From the NCBI GenBank assembly GCA_035048485.1, contig CM068587.1, forward strand, positions 44,181,996 through 44,245,995: a stretch of DNA of 64,000 nt. Reading direction: 5' to 3'. Below the pieces are notes generated by a model, which was not told the DNA's origin, made no database searches, and saw only the letters and a list, made by a program, of their open reading frames with translations. Within the stretch, counting starts at the first letter, position 1. Every line of letters starts with the position of its first letter. Source of the DNA: Pteria penguin (taxonomy: Eukaryota; Mollusca; Bivalvia; Pterioida; Pteriidae). Below, piece after piece: positions 1-12,543 of the stretch. A program made the translations under genes and the position numbers.

Positions 1-2374
1 GCCGAAAAGTCTAAAAAAAATCGATTTCAAAATGAAGCTAAAACCAACAACACTTCTTAAGACACTTTTCAGATCACTCTGGTGCATTCAGATTATTGAT
101 CTATACACCTGGTGTCAGAGGTATATCAAAGGAGGGTACCTTATGGTGCCTTTATTGCTCAGGTAAGCTAATGCCAACTTTCATACACAGTCAAGTTCCT
201 GTATCTCCAGAAATTGAACTCGAAAATAAATGTGTGAATCTTGAGAAAGTCCTAACTAAAAATAGTCATGCATAGGCAGTTGCTTTAAATAATATTAAAT
301 TTGAATAAAAGTGGTGCTGGTTCAATAAAATTTATGACATGTTATTTTCTGTTTTATGCGGAAACAATACTATTGTAACGAAATCACAGTCGAAGCTATG
401 TCGATAAAAGTCGTAGCTGTGTCGTGATTCGTCGAAGCTTTGGTGGCAAAAGAATGGGGAACGGAAGACGTTTTAGTTGAAACACTGCCAAGTAATCGTC
501 AGTCGGAGCATTTCGTGACGCGTCGTAACGCGATCACCATCAGTCTACGGAAACGTTTTGGTGCCTGGTGTTGTTGTGTTGTAAGTATGGAAACGTTTTG
601 GTGCCTGGTGTTGTTGTGTTGTAAGTATGGAAACGTTTTGGTGCCTAGTGTTGTTGTGTTGTAAGTACGGAAACGTTTTGGTGCCTAGTGTTGTTGTGTT
701 GTAAGTAGGTATCATGACAAAAATAAAATTGACTTGCCGAGATTGATAAAACATGATGAAGTAATGAAGTCGAAGTGTTGCCGTAAACTGTCCTTAAACG
801 AGTTCTTTTCGGCATTTTGTCATCTATAAAACAGTTACAGAGATTTTTAAGTCAAGATAACTTTATGCGATTTCCCTCATGTCAATTTTAAAACAAATCG
901 TCTTAATACAGTCGCATTTCCTTGAAAATCAAGAATTTTTGACATCATTTTTGTTGATATGTTAGGATAAACATGCTACTATCGAGAACTTTATGTTGAG
1001 TTATTGTTTTAAAAATATCAATTCGAGATTTCGTAAGTCAATTTCGTTTTGAATTCGAGTTATCAAACACACATTTGTATGAAAATCTGAAAATATTGAC
1101 TTTGTTGAAGTCAACAAGATGCAAAAAAGTAACAATTATCGATATATTTTTTGACGACGTTCTAAAGAAAACTCTTGAAATCACATTACAATTTCTTTCT
1201 TGTTATTTGCTCACGAATGAACACAATATATATGTTCAGTCAGCTAAATGTATTTTGCTTTTAACAGTACTTATTGTGAAAATGCACATTAAGTATACAA
1301 TATATCGTGTAAAGAATTTAGCACCAAGTACTGAAATATACTTAAATCAAGCTCACTCCTTTTGATGAACTTTGAATGCATAATTAAATTCAAGATACCA
1401 AAGTTTTTTTGTTTTTTTTTTTGTCAAAGGTGCCTGTACTGTTTCATTTGGGAATTGTTGTCCCATGTCCAGTGTTTTGCACCAAAATGGATATACCATA
1501 CATGTACTATGTTTTACACTAATTTTTAAAAAAAACTTTATGTTTAAACGTTAAAATCATAACAAGATTGCTATAATCAAGTTAAAAACATAATAAATGT
1601 TTCAAACTTTAGTAAAAAAAAATATGACTAATAATCCTTTTATATACTTAATTTTGATTTTCTACAGTCATAAATCAATAATGACCTTGACCTTTTACAC
1701 TTGATCTATCAAATCAATAAGATACATAAATCTGTCCGGAAAATTTTTGTGGAAGGTATTGCGATTCTACAATGATAACTATTAATAGTGAGTCTTAGGC
1801 CCTTTGATTTGTAATAAAAATTACTTATATAATTCCATAATGGCATCAACCTTTGAACTCCGTTAGTGGAAATCAAGAAATTCAATCTTCTGTCATTTGT
1901 GGAAGATTTGACTGTTCTACTTGTCACTTTGAAAATAGTTTTGCTCAGTGTTCACGGTATGTGAAAGAATTCAGTACATTATTGATGCGGGTAACAATAC
2001 CATATACTTATAATAAGAATGCTATACACAAGATGTAACATGTGATACCTGCCAAGTCGACATACGATCTGACATGTCGATTTAACACCTGACAAGTCAG
2101 CGCAATGAAGTAAGATATCAACAATTGTTTTGGACAAGTAGGTGGTAGTAATATATTCCTATATGTTTGTCCTTGTTGCACTCGCTTTTCCTCAGGAAGT
2201 TAGGCTGAGCCAAAAAGTCGCCTAGTGTAAGCTCAAGGCTACATGTTACATCAAATATTAAGCTCAGCGATTAGGTGAAATATGATAGAAACGAAATGAA
2301 GTGTCGATAATCAGATGTCCAGGGTGTCTGTCATGACTCAGAATCTCCTTTTCTCTATAAAGTCCATCTGGATG
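1..2374. other. SORD intron 6 (partial), otherwise unassigned
   Basis: AT-rich sequence left of SORD exon 6. Apart from the 40-bp tandem repeat at 549-708 I see no gene. On the plus strand an open stretch of about 75 codons ends with TAG at 275 and contains WCLYCSG, but it has no homology I recognise. Short imperfect repeats of CGAAGCT and CTGTGTCG flank the 40-bp repeat around 385-440. Confidence 0.4.
549..708. repeat. 40-bp minisatellite, 4 copies
   Basis: Four near-identical 40-bp units starting at 549, 589, 629 and 669, each beginning GGAAACGTTTTGGTGCCT and ending TTGTTGTGTTGTAAGTA. Single-base differences (TGG versus TAG; TATGG versus TACGG) separate the units. Apparent open frames on both strands here come from the repeat. 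Confidence 0.9.
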
Positions 2375-2380
2375 ACGTAC

Positions 2381-2446
2381 CTGTCAATATGATATGGGTA
2401 GCCCCCATTTGTTTGGCTACTAACATCACTAGTATTCCCACAGGTC
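2381..2446 (-). CDS. SORD: SORD exon 6 (Rossmann fold start)
   Basis: 66 nt with acceptor TTATTTCAG (to 2447) and donor GTACGT (2380-2375). It encodes PVGILVMLVAKQMGATHIIL plus Thr, and ends with the first base of the next codon, expected to be Asp of the NAD-binding acidic residue. Joined to exon 5 it forms GAGPVG (Gly177, Gly179, Gly182), the GxGxxG dinucleotide-binding turn. The following exons were not found in the first 2.37 kb, so they should lie outside the window. Confidence 0.88.
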
Positions 2447-3355
2447 CTGAAATAACATAAACACATTCCAGATTAATGATATAGGAGATACAATAAATCA
2501 TATTCAATGTATAAACCTACAAGGTCTTCAAAATACCCCTATTTTTTACATAAATATAGGCCAAGAAAACTAATGTTATAATCTATATCTGAAACAAGAA
2601 CCTCATGTGAGACTATATCGCTAAACAGAGCACATTTTGCTCATTCACATACAACTGACTGCTAAAAGAAATTCGAAGATACATATAATCTCTTGCTCAT
2701 TGTGCTTTTAATAACTGACCAAGGACTGTAAACTTGCTTCTCTGCATTTGAATAAATCAAGACAATGATTTAAAACATTATGAAAAAAGATAAAGTCAGA
2801 ATTCTTTTTTTTTTACCTTCATTCTTTTGTAATTATTTTGTATACCGATTTCCCCCCTTAAATGATATTTGAAATCTTTGGTGTACTAGAACTTTTAAAA
2901 TCGTTTGCCTTTAGCGGAGTTTGTACCGCTTCCTTTCAGCATGCAAGAACTGGCCTATATATAGTTCGGCTGAATCTTCGACGCGGGTGACTAAAACCAT
3001 GGAGTTAATGAGGACAAACTAAGACTTAGTGGCTTTATATTTGTTGAGTTACTTTAATTTTGTTTAACGCCACCAAAAAAAAGAATGTTCCCTGACAACC
3101 AGACGGAGTGATTAAGAATGAAAGAAGAAGGAATATTCGATAACACCGTCCTCTTCACTAAATGCATGAAATGCCGGTTTACACAACATTTTTTGTCTGT
3201 ATATGACTTTAACCTTTACATGGTAAGTAAAGACTTGTTGATTTTTCACCTTTTGTATACATCGCACATGATATTCTGCACCCAATTGTAAGCTAATATA
3301 TAAGTATTTAAATGGTTTGTTTTCTTTCTACATCTCAACTAGTATAACATGATAT
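2447..3355. other. SORD intron 5, unique AT-rich segment
   Basis: No gene, RNA or recognisable mobile element seen. A TATATATAG box occurs at about 2955 with a short downstream open frame (ATG at 2999), but nothing further supports a promoter. Confidence 0.4.
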
Positions 3356-3359
3356 ATCT

Positions 3360-3745
3360 TGTTAACTCTCCTAAATATGAGACATACAGGGTTCACTTTT
3401 CAAAGTATAAGACATACCGTGTAAACTCTTCTAAGTATAAGACATACCGTGTAAACTCTTCTAAGTATAAGACATATCGTGTAAACTCTTCTAAGTATAA
3501 GACATACCGTGTAAACTCTTCTAAGTATAAGATATATCGTGTAAACTCTTCTAAGTATAAGACATATCGTGTAAACTCTTCTAAGTATAAGACATATCGT
3601 GTAAACTCTTCTAAGTATAAGACATACAATACAAGCTCTCTTAAGTATGAGACATACCGTGTTAACTCTCCTAAGTATGAGACATACCGTGTAAATTCTT
3701 GTAAATATGAGACACACCGTGTTAACATTTCTAAGACATATCACA
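3360..3745. repeat. 30-bp minisatellite
   Basis: About thirteen units of 30 bp with core AAGTATAAGACATACCGT preceded by GTAAACTCTTCT. The centre (about 3420-3630) is almost homogeneous and the flanking copies are diverged. Because 30 is divisible by three, all frames stay open on both strands (for example a YRVNSSKYKT repeat), which is not evidence of coding. Confidence 0.9.
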
Positions 3746-3944
3746 TGTAAACTATCCAAGGTATAAGAAGTTAGTAACTTGTTAAAAAATTTGCTCCTAG
3801 ATAAAAGACATGTTCGTATTCGTCAGGCCTTGACATAGGAAATGAGTAAGAAAAATGTATGATTTTTAACAAGCTTTTATGTTTTGTACGAAATACATGC
3901 CGTGTTAACATCTTTTTATTTTCACTTCAAAACTGCCGACTTGA

Positions 3945-4066
3945 ACATGACTTATGCTTCGGGTGGGTCCATTGCAAAGGTCAAAATTTGTATGCCCTGC
4001 ATCAGGCAGATGCCGTCACCATATACGTGAAATATTCGTGGTGTGACGTAAAACAAAAATCAATCT
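3945..4066 (+). mobile_element. SINE fragment (3' part)
   Basis: This segment matches the 3' half of the complete SINE at 53388-53666: CTTCGGGTGGGTCC, GCAAAGGTCAAAAT, CATCAGGCAGATGCCGTCAC and the tail GTGACGTAAAACAAAAATC. The tRNA-like head is missing, so it is a decayed or partial copy. Confidence 0.75.
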
Positions 4067-4900
4067 ATCATGAATATGACTTAAACATAAGATACTCGAC
4101 ATGTTTTGGACTTACAAGAGCGTACGTGATATGTTGTGTCGCAATAGGGATTACATAACGTGTAGACCACGTTCACAGCGGCCACAGCAAAATTTTGTGG
4201 ATCAGCTTTTGAAAAAGAATCAAGAAACGGACCATATTGTACCCAGGCCTTACAAATCCCTCCGCATCAAATGAATAGCAAATGTTAATTCTGTCAGCCC
4301 TAAAACTGTAGGATGGTGTAAAGGTTGATAAAATCTTTTCCAGAATTCATTAATAATAACTCCTGCTAAATTAGAATATAGTTGTGCTGAATACCCATGG
4401 GACGCATTCTGGTGTCCAACATTGGAGAATTAGAGTTATAAAATCATAAACCAATGACGGTTGATGTTTTGTGATGAATGGAGTAAGAGGCTAGGCAACC
4501 TGCCAATAATTAAAAATCTTTGCCAAAGAATAGATAATACATGTACCCGGTATACAAGCAAACAGGTCATGCACCTACTAAACAAGAGATAAATAAAGTC
4601 GGGTATCAAGGTAATCTTTTTACAAAATCTTGATTCGTTCGTAGCTCATTTCTGTTGCTCGTATAGGGGCATTTCTGTTGTTTTTTAATGTTCTCCCGGA
4701 TTTCGAGATGGATATGCGTAAGACGCTTACAGCTGAATTATCCTATTATACACAAACTTTCCGAGTGAAAAAATGGAGGGTCGGTGAAATCCCGTAAACA
4801 GGTGAGGTGTGACAGACGGCGAGGAGGAGTATGACAACAGCATGCTGTAAATGTACTGAAGTCTGACCATTTCCAACCTGCATTTACAAGTTATAACATA
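4067..4900. other. Intron 5 segment without recognisable feature
   Basis: Unique-looking sequence; I see no gene, RNA or repeat that I can support. Confidence 0.4.
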
Positions 4901-4902
4901 CT

Positions 4903-5072
4903 GTTATCGTGAATTTCTTCGTCCTATTGCGTTGTCTGTACGGAATTTCTTCGTCGTATTGCGTTGTCTGTACGGAATTTCTTCGTCGTATTGCCTTTTC
5001 TGTACGGAATTTCTTCGTCGTATTGCGTTGTCTGTACGGAATGTCTTCGTCGTATTGCGTTGTCTGTACGGA
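4903..5072. repeat. 30-bp minisatellite, about 5 copies
   Basis: Tandem 30-bp units with core TACGGAATTTCTTCGTCGTA followed by TTGCGTTGTC. Copies carry point differences (GCCTTTTC, AATGTCTTC). Confidence 0.88.
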
Positions 5073-5158
5073 ATTACAATATGATGATTACCATGATCAC
5101 TTATTTATTCATTCATTTTAACAAATTGACAAAAAACGCCCGCATCATGTTTATATGT

Positions 5159-5826
5159 GGTGTACAAGCCACATCATTTCATATGACACCATCAAAAGTT
5201 TTGTTTCCCCTTTAGTTAAGGAGGAAAAGCCCGGACAAGCTTTTCCGACCCCGCCCATTTTCCCCCAACCCAGGGGCCTGGCCCGAACTTTGAAACCCAC
5301 ATGCACAACTACAAGCCTCACCCTTTCACATGACACCATCAAAAGTTTTATCCCCCTTTAGTTAAGGAGGAGAAGCCCGGACAAGCTTTTCCGACCCCAC
5401 TCATTTTCCCCCACCCCAGAGGCCTGACCTCAACTTTGATATCCACATGCACAACTACGAGTCACATCCTTTCATATGACACCATCAAAAGTTTTGTTCC
5501 CCCTTTAGTTAAGGAGGAGAAGCCCGGATAAGTTTTTCCGACCCCATCCATTTTCTCCCACCCCAGAGGCCTGACCCCAACTTTGAAACCCACATGCACA
5601 ACTACAAGACACATCCTTTCATATGACCCCATCAAAAGTTTTGTTACCCATTTAGTTACGGAGTAGAAGCCCGGGAAACCTTTCCGACCCCACCCATTTT
5701 CCCCCACCCCAGGGGTATGACACCAACTTTGAAACCCGCATGCACAACTACAAGTTACATTCTTTCATATGACCCTATCAAAAATTTTATTCCCCCTTTA
5801 GTTAAGGAGGAGAAGCCCGGACAAGG
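5159..5826. repeat. ~148-bp tandem repeat, about 4.5 copies
   Basis: Units begin near 5180, 5328, 5476, 5620 and 5768 with CATATGACACCATCAAAAG, followed by CCCCTTTAGTTAAGGAGG, AGAAGCCCGGACAAGC, a C-rich stretch CATTTTCCCCCACCCCAG and CCACATGCACAACTAC. Copies differ by several percent. The last copy runs into a GGAC-rich simple repeat, a common ending for such mollusc tandem repeats. Confidence 0.88.
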
Positions 5827-5890
5827 ATGGATGGACGGACGGACGGACCGACCGACAGACGACAGCGGTATAGCATAATACGCCCACGTT
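5827..5890. repeat. (GGAC/GACC)n simple repeat and tail of tandem array
   Basis: GGATGGATGGACGGACGGAC passing into CCGACCGACAGACGACAGCG, then GGTATAGCATAATACGCCC. It closes the 148-bp array. Confidence 0.8.
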
Positions 5891-5920
5891 TTTAAATGCG
5901 GTCGTATGAAAAATATTTTA

Positions 5921-8090
5921 AGAAAAAGTTCACTTTTGAAAACAAGTATGTTTAAATGTATCTAGTCATTATATAATAGTTTCAAGAGTATTGATATTAA
6001 AAGAAATTATCGAAGAAGTAACTCTTTTTATTTTGGCGCATTCCTAAAAATATTTTGTCATTTAAACCAGTATCATTCATATTAAAGTGATCTGTAACAG
6101 CGGAGATTCTTTTTAGAAATGTCCCAACAGAAATATCATAAATGCCAAGCATCCAAGTACTCGTTACTTTTATTATATTGTATTAATTTCCAGTTTTATG
6201 TACAAGTATCATAAAAGGGCAGATGTTGGATCGTTTACTAAATCTGTTTTTGTTAGTGTTTCAGGATAAAACATCGCATGATAAATACAATAATGTTTAC
6301 CATGATATGGAGTTGCTAAATATCTTATTGAGGAAATTCGGAAATTAGAGTTATGTTTCAAAATGAAAACGAAATAGCGTGTTGACGAGATATATGACTT
6401 CAATGTATCATTCAAAGCTTTTATTTCTTGATAATGTTTACTTAACATGATACTCGAATAATCCTTTTATTTCATAAAAAAAAATGTCTAATTGGCTTCA
6501 TTCACAAACACTGAGATGATCCAGGCAAGTGATTTTGCATTGGGTATACTCCTTGGGGTTTATCTTCAGTTTCTAAGTAATTACTTATTGTTTGGATCTT
6601 TTGTTTTTCTATGATTATTAACTAAAGTGAAAAAAAAATTGCATTTACGATGAAAACAGTCATATCCCATAATACATTCGGAATGTTGTGGGCCTTCTCT
6701 GACTAAAGAACCGGGATTATGTAAAACTCGAAGCGAACGCGTAAAGCTGGTGAACCATGGCCATATCGAGATTGCTAATTGGGAGAACAAAGCAAGATAA
6801 TTGATATACATGTACATATATACCATTGACGATCTGAGAAGATCTGAATATTAACTGTAAAATATACAATAATAAATAAATAAATAAATAAATAAACAAA
6901 AACTTTAGACAGCGGAAACAAGAGTACGCCCCAATATAATTAAATTTTGCCATTCTACATGCATATAAGGGAGAAATGTTGATTTGCAAACGCCTTTGCT
7001 GACATAAAAGAATTATCTTAAATCAGTTTTTGAAACTGAGTATACAGCTACAAATCATTTAATACTATTTAATACTGTTTATGTTACCATCAGATTATTT
7101 GAATTTAATTTGGTTAAAACGTGTTATCTAGCCTGGTAATTTTCCTTCATAATGTTAATCACTTGTTTGAACAAGATACACAGCCCCTGTTCTAAACCAA
7201 AACTCAACCCGTTTCTATATTCTTTGCTTAAAGGGAGAGGCGTATACAAGTTTATGTAGATATATGTCCGTATGATGTATGGGCAAAATCCGGCGTAAAC
7301 ATCATATTCGGCGTCAACGTCATATCCGACGTCAACGCCATAGTGTGAGTCTCTCCTCATACAGTTCCGTAGATATCAACTATATGTCCTCCACACATCT
7401 CTGATTACAAGAAATATTTGTATGACGTTCGACATATAGCTTGGTATTTGACTTTTACTAGGTTCCCTTGGTTATGTTTATTTTGGACATACGACCTTGA
7501 AGTATGTGGGTCACGGAGAAAACTACGTCACATTTTTAACAACGAAGTCCATGCGTCACTCAGACATATACATGTACCCAGATTTATTCATTGGGACCGC
7601 CACCAAAAGCTGACCTTATTCCTGGTGTTAAACAATAGAAAAACAGATAAAACACATCCAGTACCCGCATATGTAAAGGCTGTTGTTTTTATTATATACA
7701 TGTATTTCTTCAGTTTCGTTTTCTCTTGGCTATTTTGTTTTTCGTATTATTTATTTTATTTAATTGTTTATTCATTCTTATTTGTATTTTGAATTAAAAG
7801 AAATTAATATTGGCTATTTTCATTGTATGTTTTAACATCAATCTATCATACCGTCTTTTTCTAGGTTTATTTTTTTTAATCACAATGCAGACGTCATGGA
7901 CTTGATGAAGCTTGGTTCATAGTAATCAACGAAGGATAACTCTTATTCTATATGTATACTTTGCTCTGAGGATGATTCACATTTGGATGGCGGGAATGAA
8001 CACAGTATCGTAAATTATTTACCTATTTATCAGATAGATATATGCAACTGCTAACGAACTGGGACATCTCATGCTTGCGATGTTGTTCAC
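5921..8090. other. Intron 5 segment, mostly unassigned
   Basis: AT-rich sequence with an (AAAT)n tract at about 6872-6898 and three 18-bp direct repeats at 7291-7344 of the form CGGCGTCAACGTCATATC. Several 60-120-codon open frames occur but none has recognisable domains or splice context. Part of 7800-8100 may be the 5' untranslated part of the LINE that follows; its exact 5' boundary is not visible. Confidence 0.4.
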
Positions 8091-8132
8091 GTAGATATAT
8101 TTGACATTTTTCATTTTGCATTTTGTGCTGCA

Positions 8133-8975
8133 TTGCGAACTTTGTCAAAAATGCCCAAAGGTCAGAACAAATTCGGTGCAAGTGGCGGTAGTGGTCTTCC
8201 GAAAAAGAATACCACTAATGGCAATGCTTTTACTGAATTATGTGAAGTCATTAAGGACAAATGTAATGATGTTAAGGATAATAACATTTCTGTAGCTGAC
8301 GCCATAGATGAGCTGAATTCGCACTTTTGCGCGGAGGGGCCCAAGTTGTCGGACACCGAAAGAACTGCAATGAATGTTATGTCTATGTTGCTACCAGTTT
8401 TAGATGCATTGGTTACATCACGTCGTGATGAGTTAGGTAAAGCTCATGACGTTAAGATAAATCGACTTCAGACTGGGGTGAGAAATAATGAGTATTCTCA
8501 TGACACATTGGAACAGTACACGAGACGAGAAAACCTTCGTATATCTGGCGTTCCAGAAGCAGCTGACAATACTGTGGAGGACCTGGTTGACATAACTATG
8601 AAGATAGGCAACAAGATGGGGGTTGAACTTGATAGATCATCCATAAGCGACATTCATCTACTAGGAAATAAGCGGGCCAATCAGAACAGACAAATAATCG
8701 TCCGGGTTGTAAATCGCTTGACAAGACACCGTAAGCAGTTGAAGGACACAGAATATAAGCCGGTTTACATCAGTGAAGATCTTACCAAATTGAGCTTCAA
8801 ACTATTTCAAATCGTGCGAAATACTGATGTTGTGAAGAGTGCTTTTACACGAGATGGAGGAATTCATTGTTTACTGAAGAGCGGTGATAAGGCGGTTGTA
8901 GAATCATCTGATAATTTGTTTAAAATCGGCCTTGTGGAGGTTGACTTTCAAAGGCTTGTTCTATCTCAGCTTTAG
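8133..8975 (+). CDS. LINE ORF1 protein (280 aa)
   Basis: Intact 280-codon frame. ORF1 proteins of LINEs bind RNA and act as chaperones in the ribonucleoprotein. The N-terminal 30 residues are basic and Gly/Ser-rich. Residues about 50-125 are helical and probably oligomerise. Residues 127-142 hold EQYTRRENLRISGVPE, the hallmark at the start of the RRM-like domain of transposase-22/L1-ORF1-like proteins. The domain continues to about 255 with DIHLLGNK and RQIIVRVVNR. An in-frame ATG six codons downstream (MPKGQNKFG) may be the true start. The stop precedes ORF2 by under 100 bp. It is surprising that this frame is open while ORF2 is decayed. Family placement beyond LINE ORF1 is not certain. Confidence 0.8.
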   Translation: MRTLSKMPKGQNKFGASGGSGLPKKNTTNGNAFTELCEVIKDKCNDVKDNNISVADAIDELNSHFCAEGPKLSDTERTAMNVMSMLLPVLDALVTSRRDELGKAHDVKINRLQTGVRNNEYSHDTLEQYTRRENLRISGVPEAADNTVEDLVDITMKIGNKMGVELDRSSISDIHLLGNKRANQNRQIIVRVVNRLTRHRKQLKDTEYKPVYISEDLTKLSFKLFQIVRNTDVVKSAFTRDGGIHCLLKSGDKAVVESSDNLFKIGLVEVDFQRLVLSQL

Positions 8976-9062
8976 GAAACACAAGGAAGGGGATATGAAG
9001 ATAATGTCTCGCTTGAATCTCGTGAAAATACGCAAAATCCATCTACGGTAAAAGCAAGAGGA

Positions 9063-12000
9063 TTGCCCAATTTTCAGTTCGGTGCTTATCATGTTAATAC
9101 TTGTAACATTGATGAAACTGTTAATGTAGATATTTCACATGTCTTAGTATCTCAAATTAAGGTTTTATCTTTGAATGTTTGTGGGCTTGTCTCACAATTG
9201 AGAAACCCTGACTTTGTAGAATATATAATTCAATATGATATTATTTGTTTTGTAGAAACAAAACTTGACAAATATGATCAGGTTTAAATCAATGGTTTTC
9301 AGTTGTTACCACCTGTTAATCGACAAAATTGTAAGGCAAGGTCTGGTGGTATTTGTGTATTTGTTAGAGATGAAGTTTTTAAACATGTTCATGTTTCTGA
9401 TCATTTTACAAACTCTAGTCATTGTGTTTTCTGGTTTACAGTTGATGAGAAATTATTGTTGTTCAAAACCCTTTTTGGGGTGGTCTATATACCTCCTGAA
9501 AATATTTTATATAGTAATATAGATATGTTCACTGAAATAGAGAATGAGTTGACAGATTCTGACCTTCCTGTTTGTTTAATTGGTGACTTTAATGCACATA
9601 CCAGTGATGTCAATGAATTTGTTGTTATCGATAACAATATACTTAATTCCATGAATATTCAAGATGTTGATAAATTTCCATCGAACACTTCGCACACTTT
9701 AGAAGAATATGGCATCCAAATTATCAAGTGCTCTCAGGATAAAAAGAGCATTGACAGGTTTGGCAAGAGATTATAAGAATTCTGTAGTAGTTTAGAATTG
9801 TTCCTTGTGAATGGTAGAGTAGGTAGTGATAGTGGCGTAGGACATACAACATATAATAATTCTGTAATCGATTATGTAATTATTTCACCCACTCTGTTCA
9901 GATCAATCCTTGATTTTAAAGTATTGGCCTTAGACCCAATCTTGAGTGATATTCATAATCCTATTAGCCTTCAATTTTGCACTAATCCTGACAATACTAA
10001 CGTAAGTGGTCAAACTACTGTTTTGAATGATAGTGTAAATGACCAGGTCACTCCCAATGACTATAATGTGAAAATACAGTTAAACCACGCTGGGTCAATG
10101 ACAGTGCTTCAGCTTTTACTAACAGTTTGGATGGCGATAGTGTTAATGAATTGTTGGTTAGCCTGGAGGACATAGATCCAATTAATATAGATATGGTTAC
10201 CTTTAATAAGATAGTTGACGATTGTAATAATATTCTTAAGGTTGCTGATGATAAGGCTGGAATGTTAGTGTCAATTCTAACTTAGAAACCTAAAAAGATT
10301 TCAAGTCATCATACAAGTAGCAGGAGGTATTTTAACAAGGATTGTTATGTAAAACGCAAATCTTATTGCAAATCCAAAAAGTACTACTACAGAGTACGAG
10401 GTAAAAAAAACTATGCAGACATGGTGTGTAGAAGCGGAGATTACAAAAAGACTTTACAATGGCAATTTAATTAATATGAGAAATCATTTATTACCAAATT
10501 GAGAGCCTACTGGTCTTTTTTTAACAGAAGTTGTGATAAAAGTAAAACTATTGTACAAAAATTTGCTTTAGATACATTTTTGAATCACTTTAAGGATCTT
10601 AATAATGCTAATACTGATGTTGATATTTTACTGCCTGCTGATGTAAATGAACATAATACTGTCATAAATCAGGATATTTGTGAAAAAGAGGTGGCGGATG
10701 CAATAAAATCCTTGAAGAATAATAAGGCTTGCAGCAGTGATATGATACTTAATGAATTTCTAAGGCATGCAGCTTATGCCTGTAATTGTCAGAATTTTCA
10801 ATATTGTGTTTGTGAGTGGCCTGATCCCTGACTGTTGGTCTGAAGGTTTTGTATGTCCTATTTATAAGAATAAGGGCAACACTACAAATGTTGACAAATA
10901 CAGAGGTACATGTATAACCATTTTAAGCTGTTTTGGCAAGCTGTTTACATCCATATTGAATAACAGTTTATTTAATTACCTAGAAAGTATGAGTTTGTTA
11001 TCTGAAGAGCAAGCTGGCTTTAGAAAGGGTTACGGTACCATTGATCATATTTCCATCTTGAAAGGTCATATAGACTTATATTTGTTTAGGAGAAAAGACT
11101 TATCATATTTATTATATTATTTTATAGACTATCGTAAAGCTTTTGATTCGGTCGATAGGGTATTGTTGTGGCAGAAATTATTACGAACTTCTATTGATGG
11201 TAAAATGTTAATAGTTATACAAAACCTGTATAAAAATGCCAACTCATGTGTAAGGGATGGCTCTAAATGTTCAGAATGTTTTGCTTCAAATATAGGTGTA
11301 AGACAGGGAGAAAGTCTGTCTCCTGTACTATTTTCCTGAATGACCTTACAGAATTTATGTCACGTATAATAGTCTTAATGATGTATGTAATATCTCGCAT
11401 TTATTGTTCGACAATGATGAAATTGTTGTTTACTTCAAATTATACCTTTTATTATATGCTAATGATACTGTTATATTTGCTGAGTCTGCAAGTGAATTAC
11501 AGGCAGCATTGAATGCAATGTATTTATACTGTGAAACATGGAAACTGAAGGTTAACACAGCTGAAACTAATATTGTAATATTTTCTAGAAGCAGAAAAGG
11601 CAATGATGCGGATTTTACATATAATAATGAACGCCTGACTGTAGTTGAAGATTTTCAGTATCTTGGTATAATACTTTCAAGAAAAGGTAATTTCTACAGA
11701 AACAAATCTCGTCTTGTTCAGCAGGCTAGAAAAGCCATGTTTTATGTATTGCGTAAAGCAAGAAAATTGTGCTTACCTATAGATATTCTTCTACAGTTAT
11801 TTGATACAATGGTTGCACCAATCTTATTGTATGGTGCAGAAGTATGGGGCTACGAAAATAATGATGTAATTGAATCCTTGCACCTAGAATTTTGCAAATA
11901 TATTTTGAAAGTTAAAAAATGCACTCCTAACTGTAGTGTATGTGGTGAACTTGGTAGAGTACCTATGTCTGTTAGTATTATTGCAAGAATGATTGGCTTC

Positions 12001-12543
12001 TGAGAAAGAATTGTTACTGGCAAAAAGGAGAAAATATCCCGAACACTATATGAGATGTTGTATAGGTTAGATGTTGGCGAAGTTTATCACTCTAAATGGT
12101 TAAGTCATGTTAAGAATTTACTTGTTAACTGCGGTCATAATGATTTATGGGTTGATCAATCTGTAGCAAAAAGATTTGATTTGTCTAAGAAGGTGAAACA
12201 ATGTTATCGTAATATCTTTATTGAAAAGTGGGAAAATGTAGTATTTAGTTCCCCCAAGTGTATAAATTACAGAATGTATAAATCTGATTTTGGTCTTGAG
12301 AAATATTTTACTATATTACCGCCTGATCTAATGTATAGTATATGCAAATTTAGATGTTGTAGTCACAGATTACCTATTGAATCGGGTAGATTTTTTAACA
12401 TTGACCGATCAGACAGAGTTTGTGACCTGTGTAGTTTAGGCGAGTTAGGTGATGAATTTCATTTTTGTATAATTGCACCTTTTTCAGTAATGAAAGAAGT
12501 AGACTTCTTCCTCATAATCAAAACAGAATTAGAAACATGTTAA
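9063..12543 (+). pseudogene. LINE ORF2: endonuclease and reverse transcriptase, disrupted
   Basis: Apurinic-like endonuclease motifs are visible in order: VLSLNVCGL, ICFVETKLD, GVVYIPPE, LIGDFNAHT, SVIDYVIISP and LSDIHNPISL. Stops at 9285-9287 and 9774-9776 lie in the same frame and look like simple nonsense changes; a frameshift follows near 10080. The reverse transcriptase has YRGTCITILS, EEQAGFRKGYGTIDHI, motif A FIDYRKAFDSVDR and motif B GVRQGESLSP. A frameshift at about 11335 and another near 11400 precede motif C, which reads LLYANDTVIFAES. The catalytic YADD is therefore changed to YAND. The thumb and the segment APILLYGAEVWGYEN follow to a stop at 12001. The last part (12055-12543) ends with CDLC and GDEFHF, the usual C-terminal cysteine motif. 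The element cannot encode an active polymerase as it stands. Confidence 0.85.

Noticed and set aside
94..275. Plus-strand open stretch with WCLYCSG as a terminal exon
   Set aside because: Short, no recognised homology, and two other frames are also partly open; not enough support.
3349..3759. Repeat protein of YRVNSSKYKT units
   Set aside because: A 30-bp minisatellite with both strands open; no supporting exon signals.
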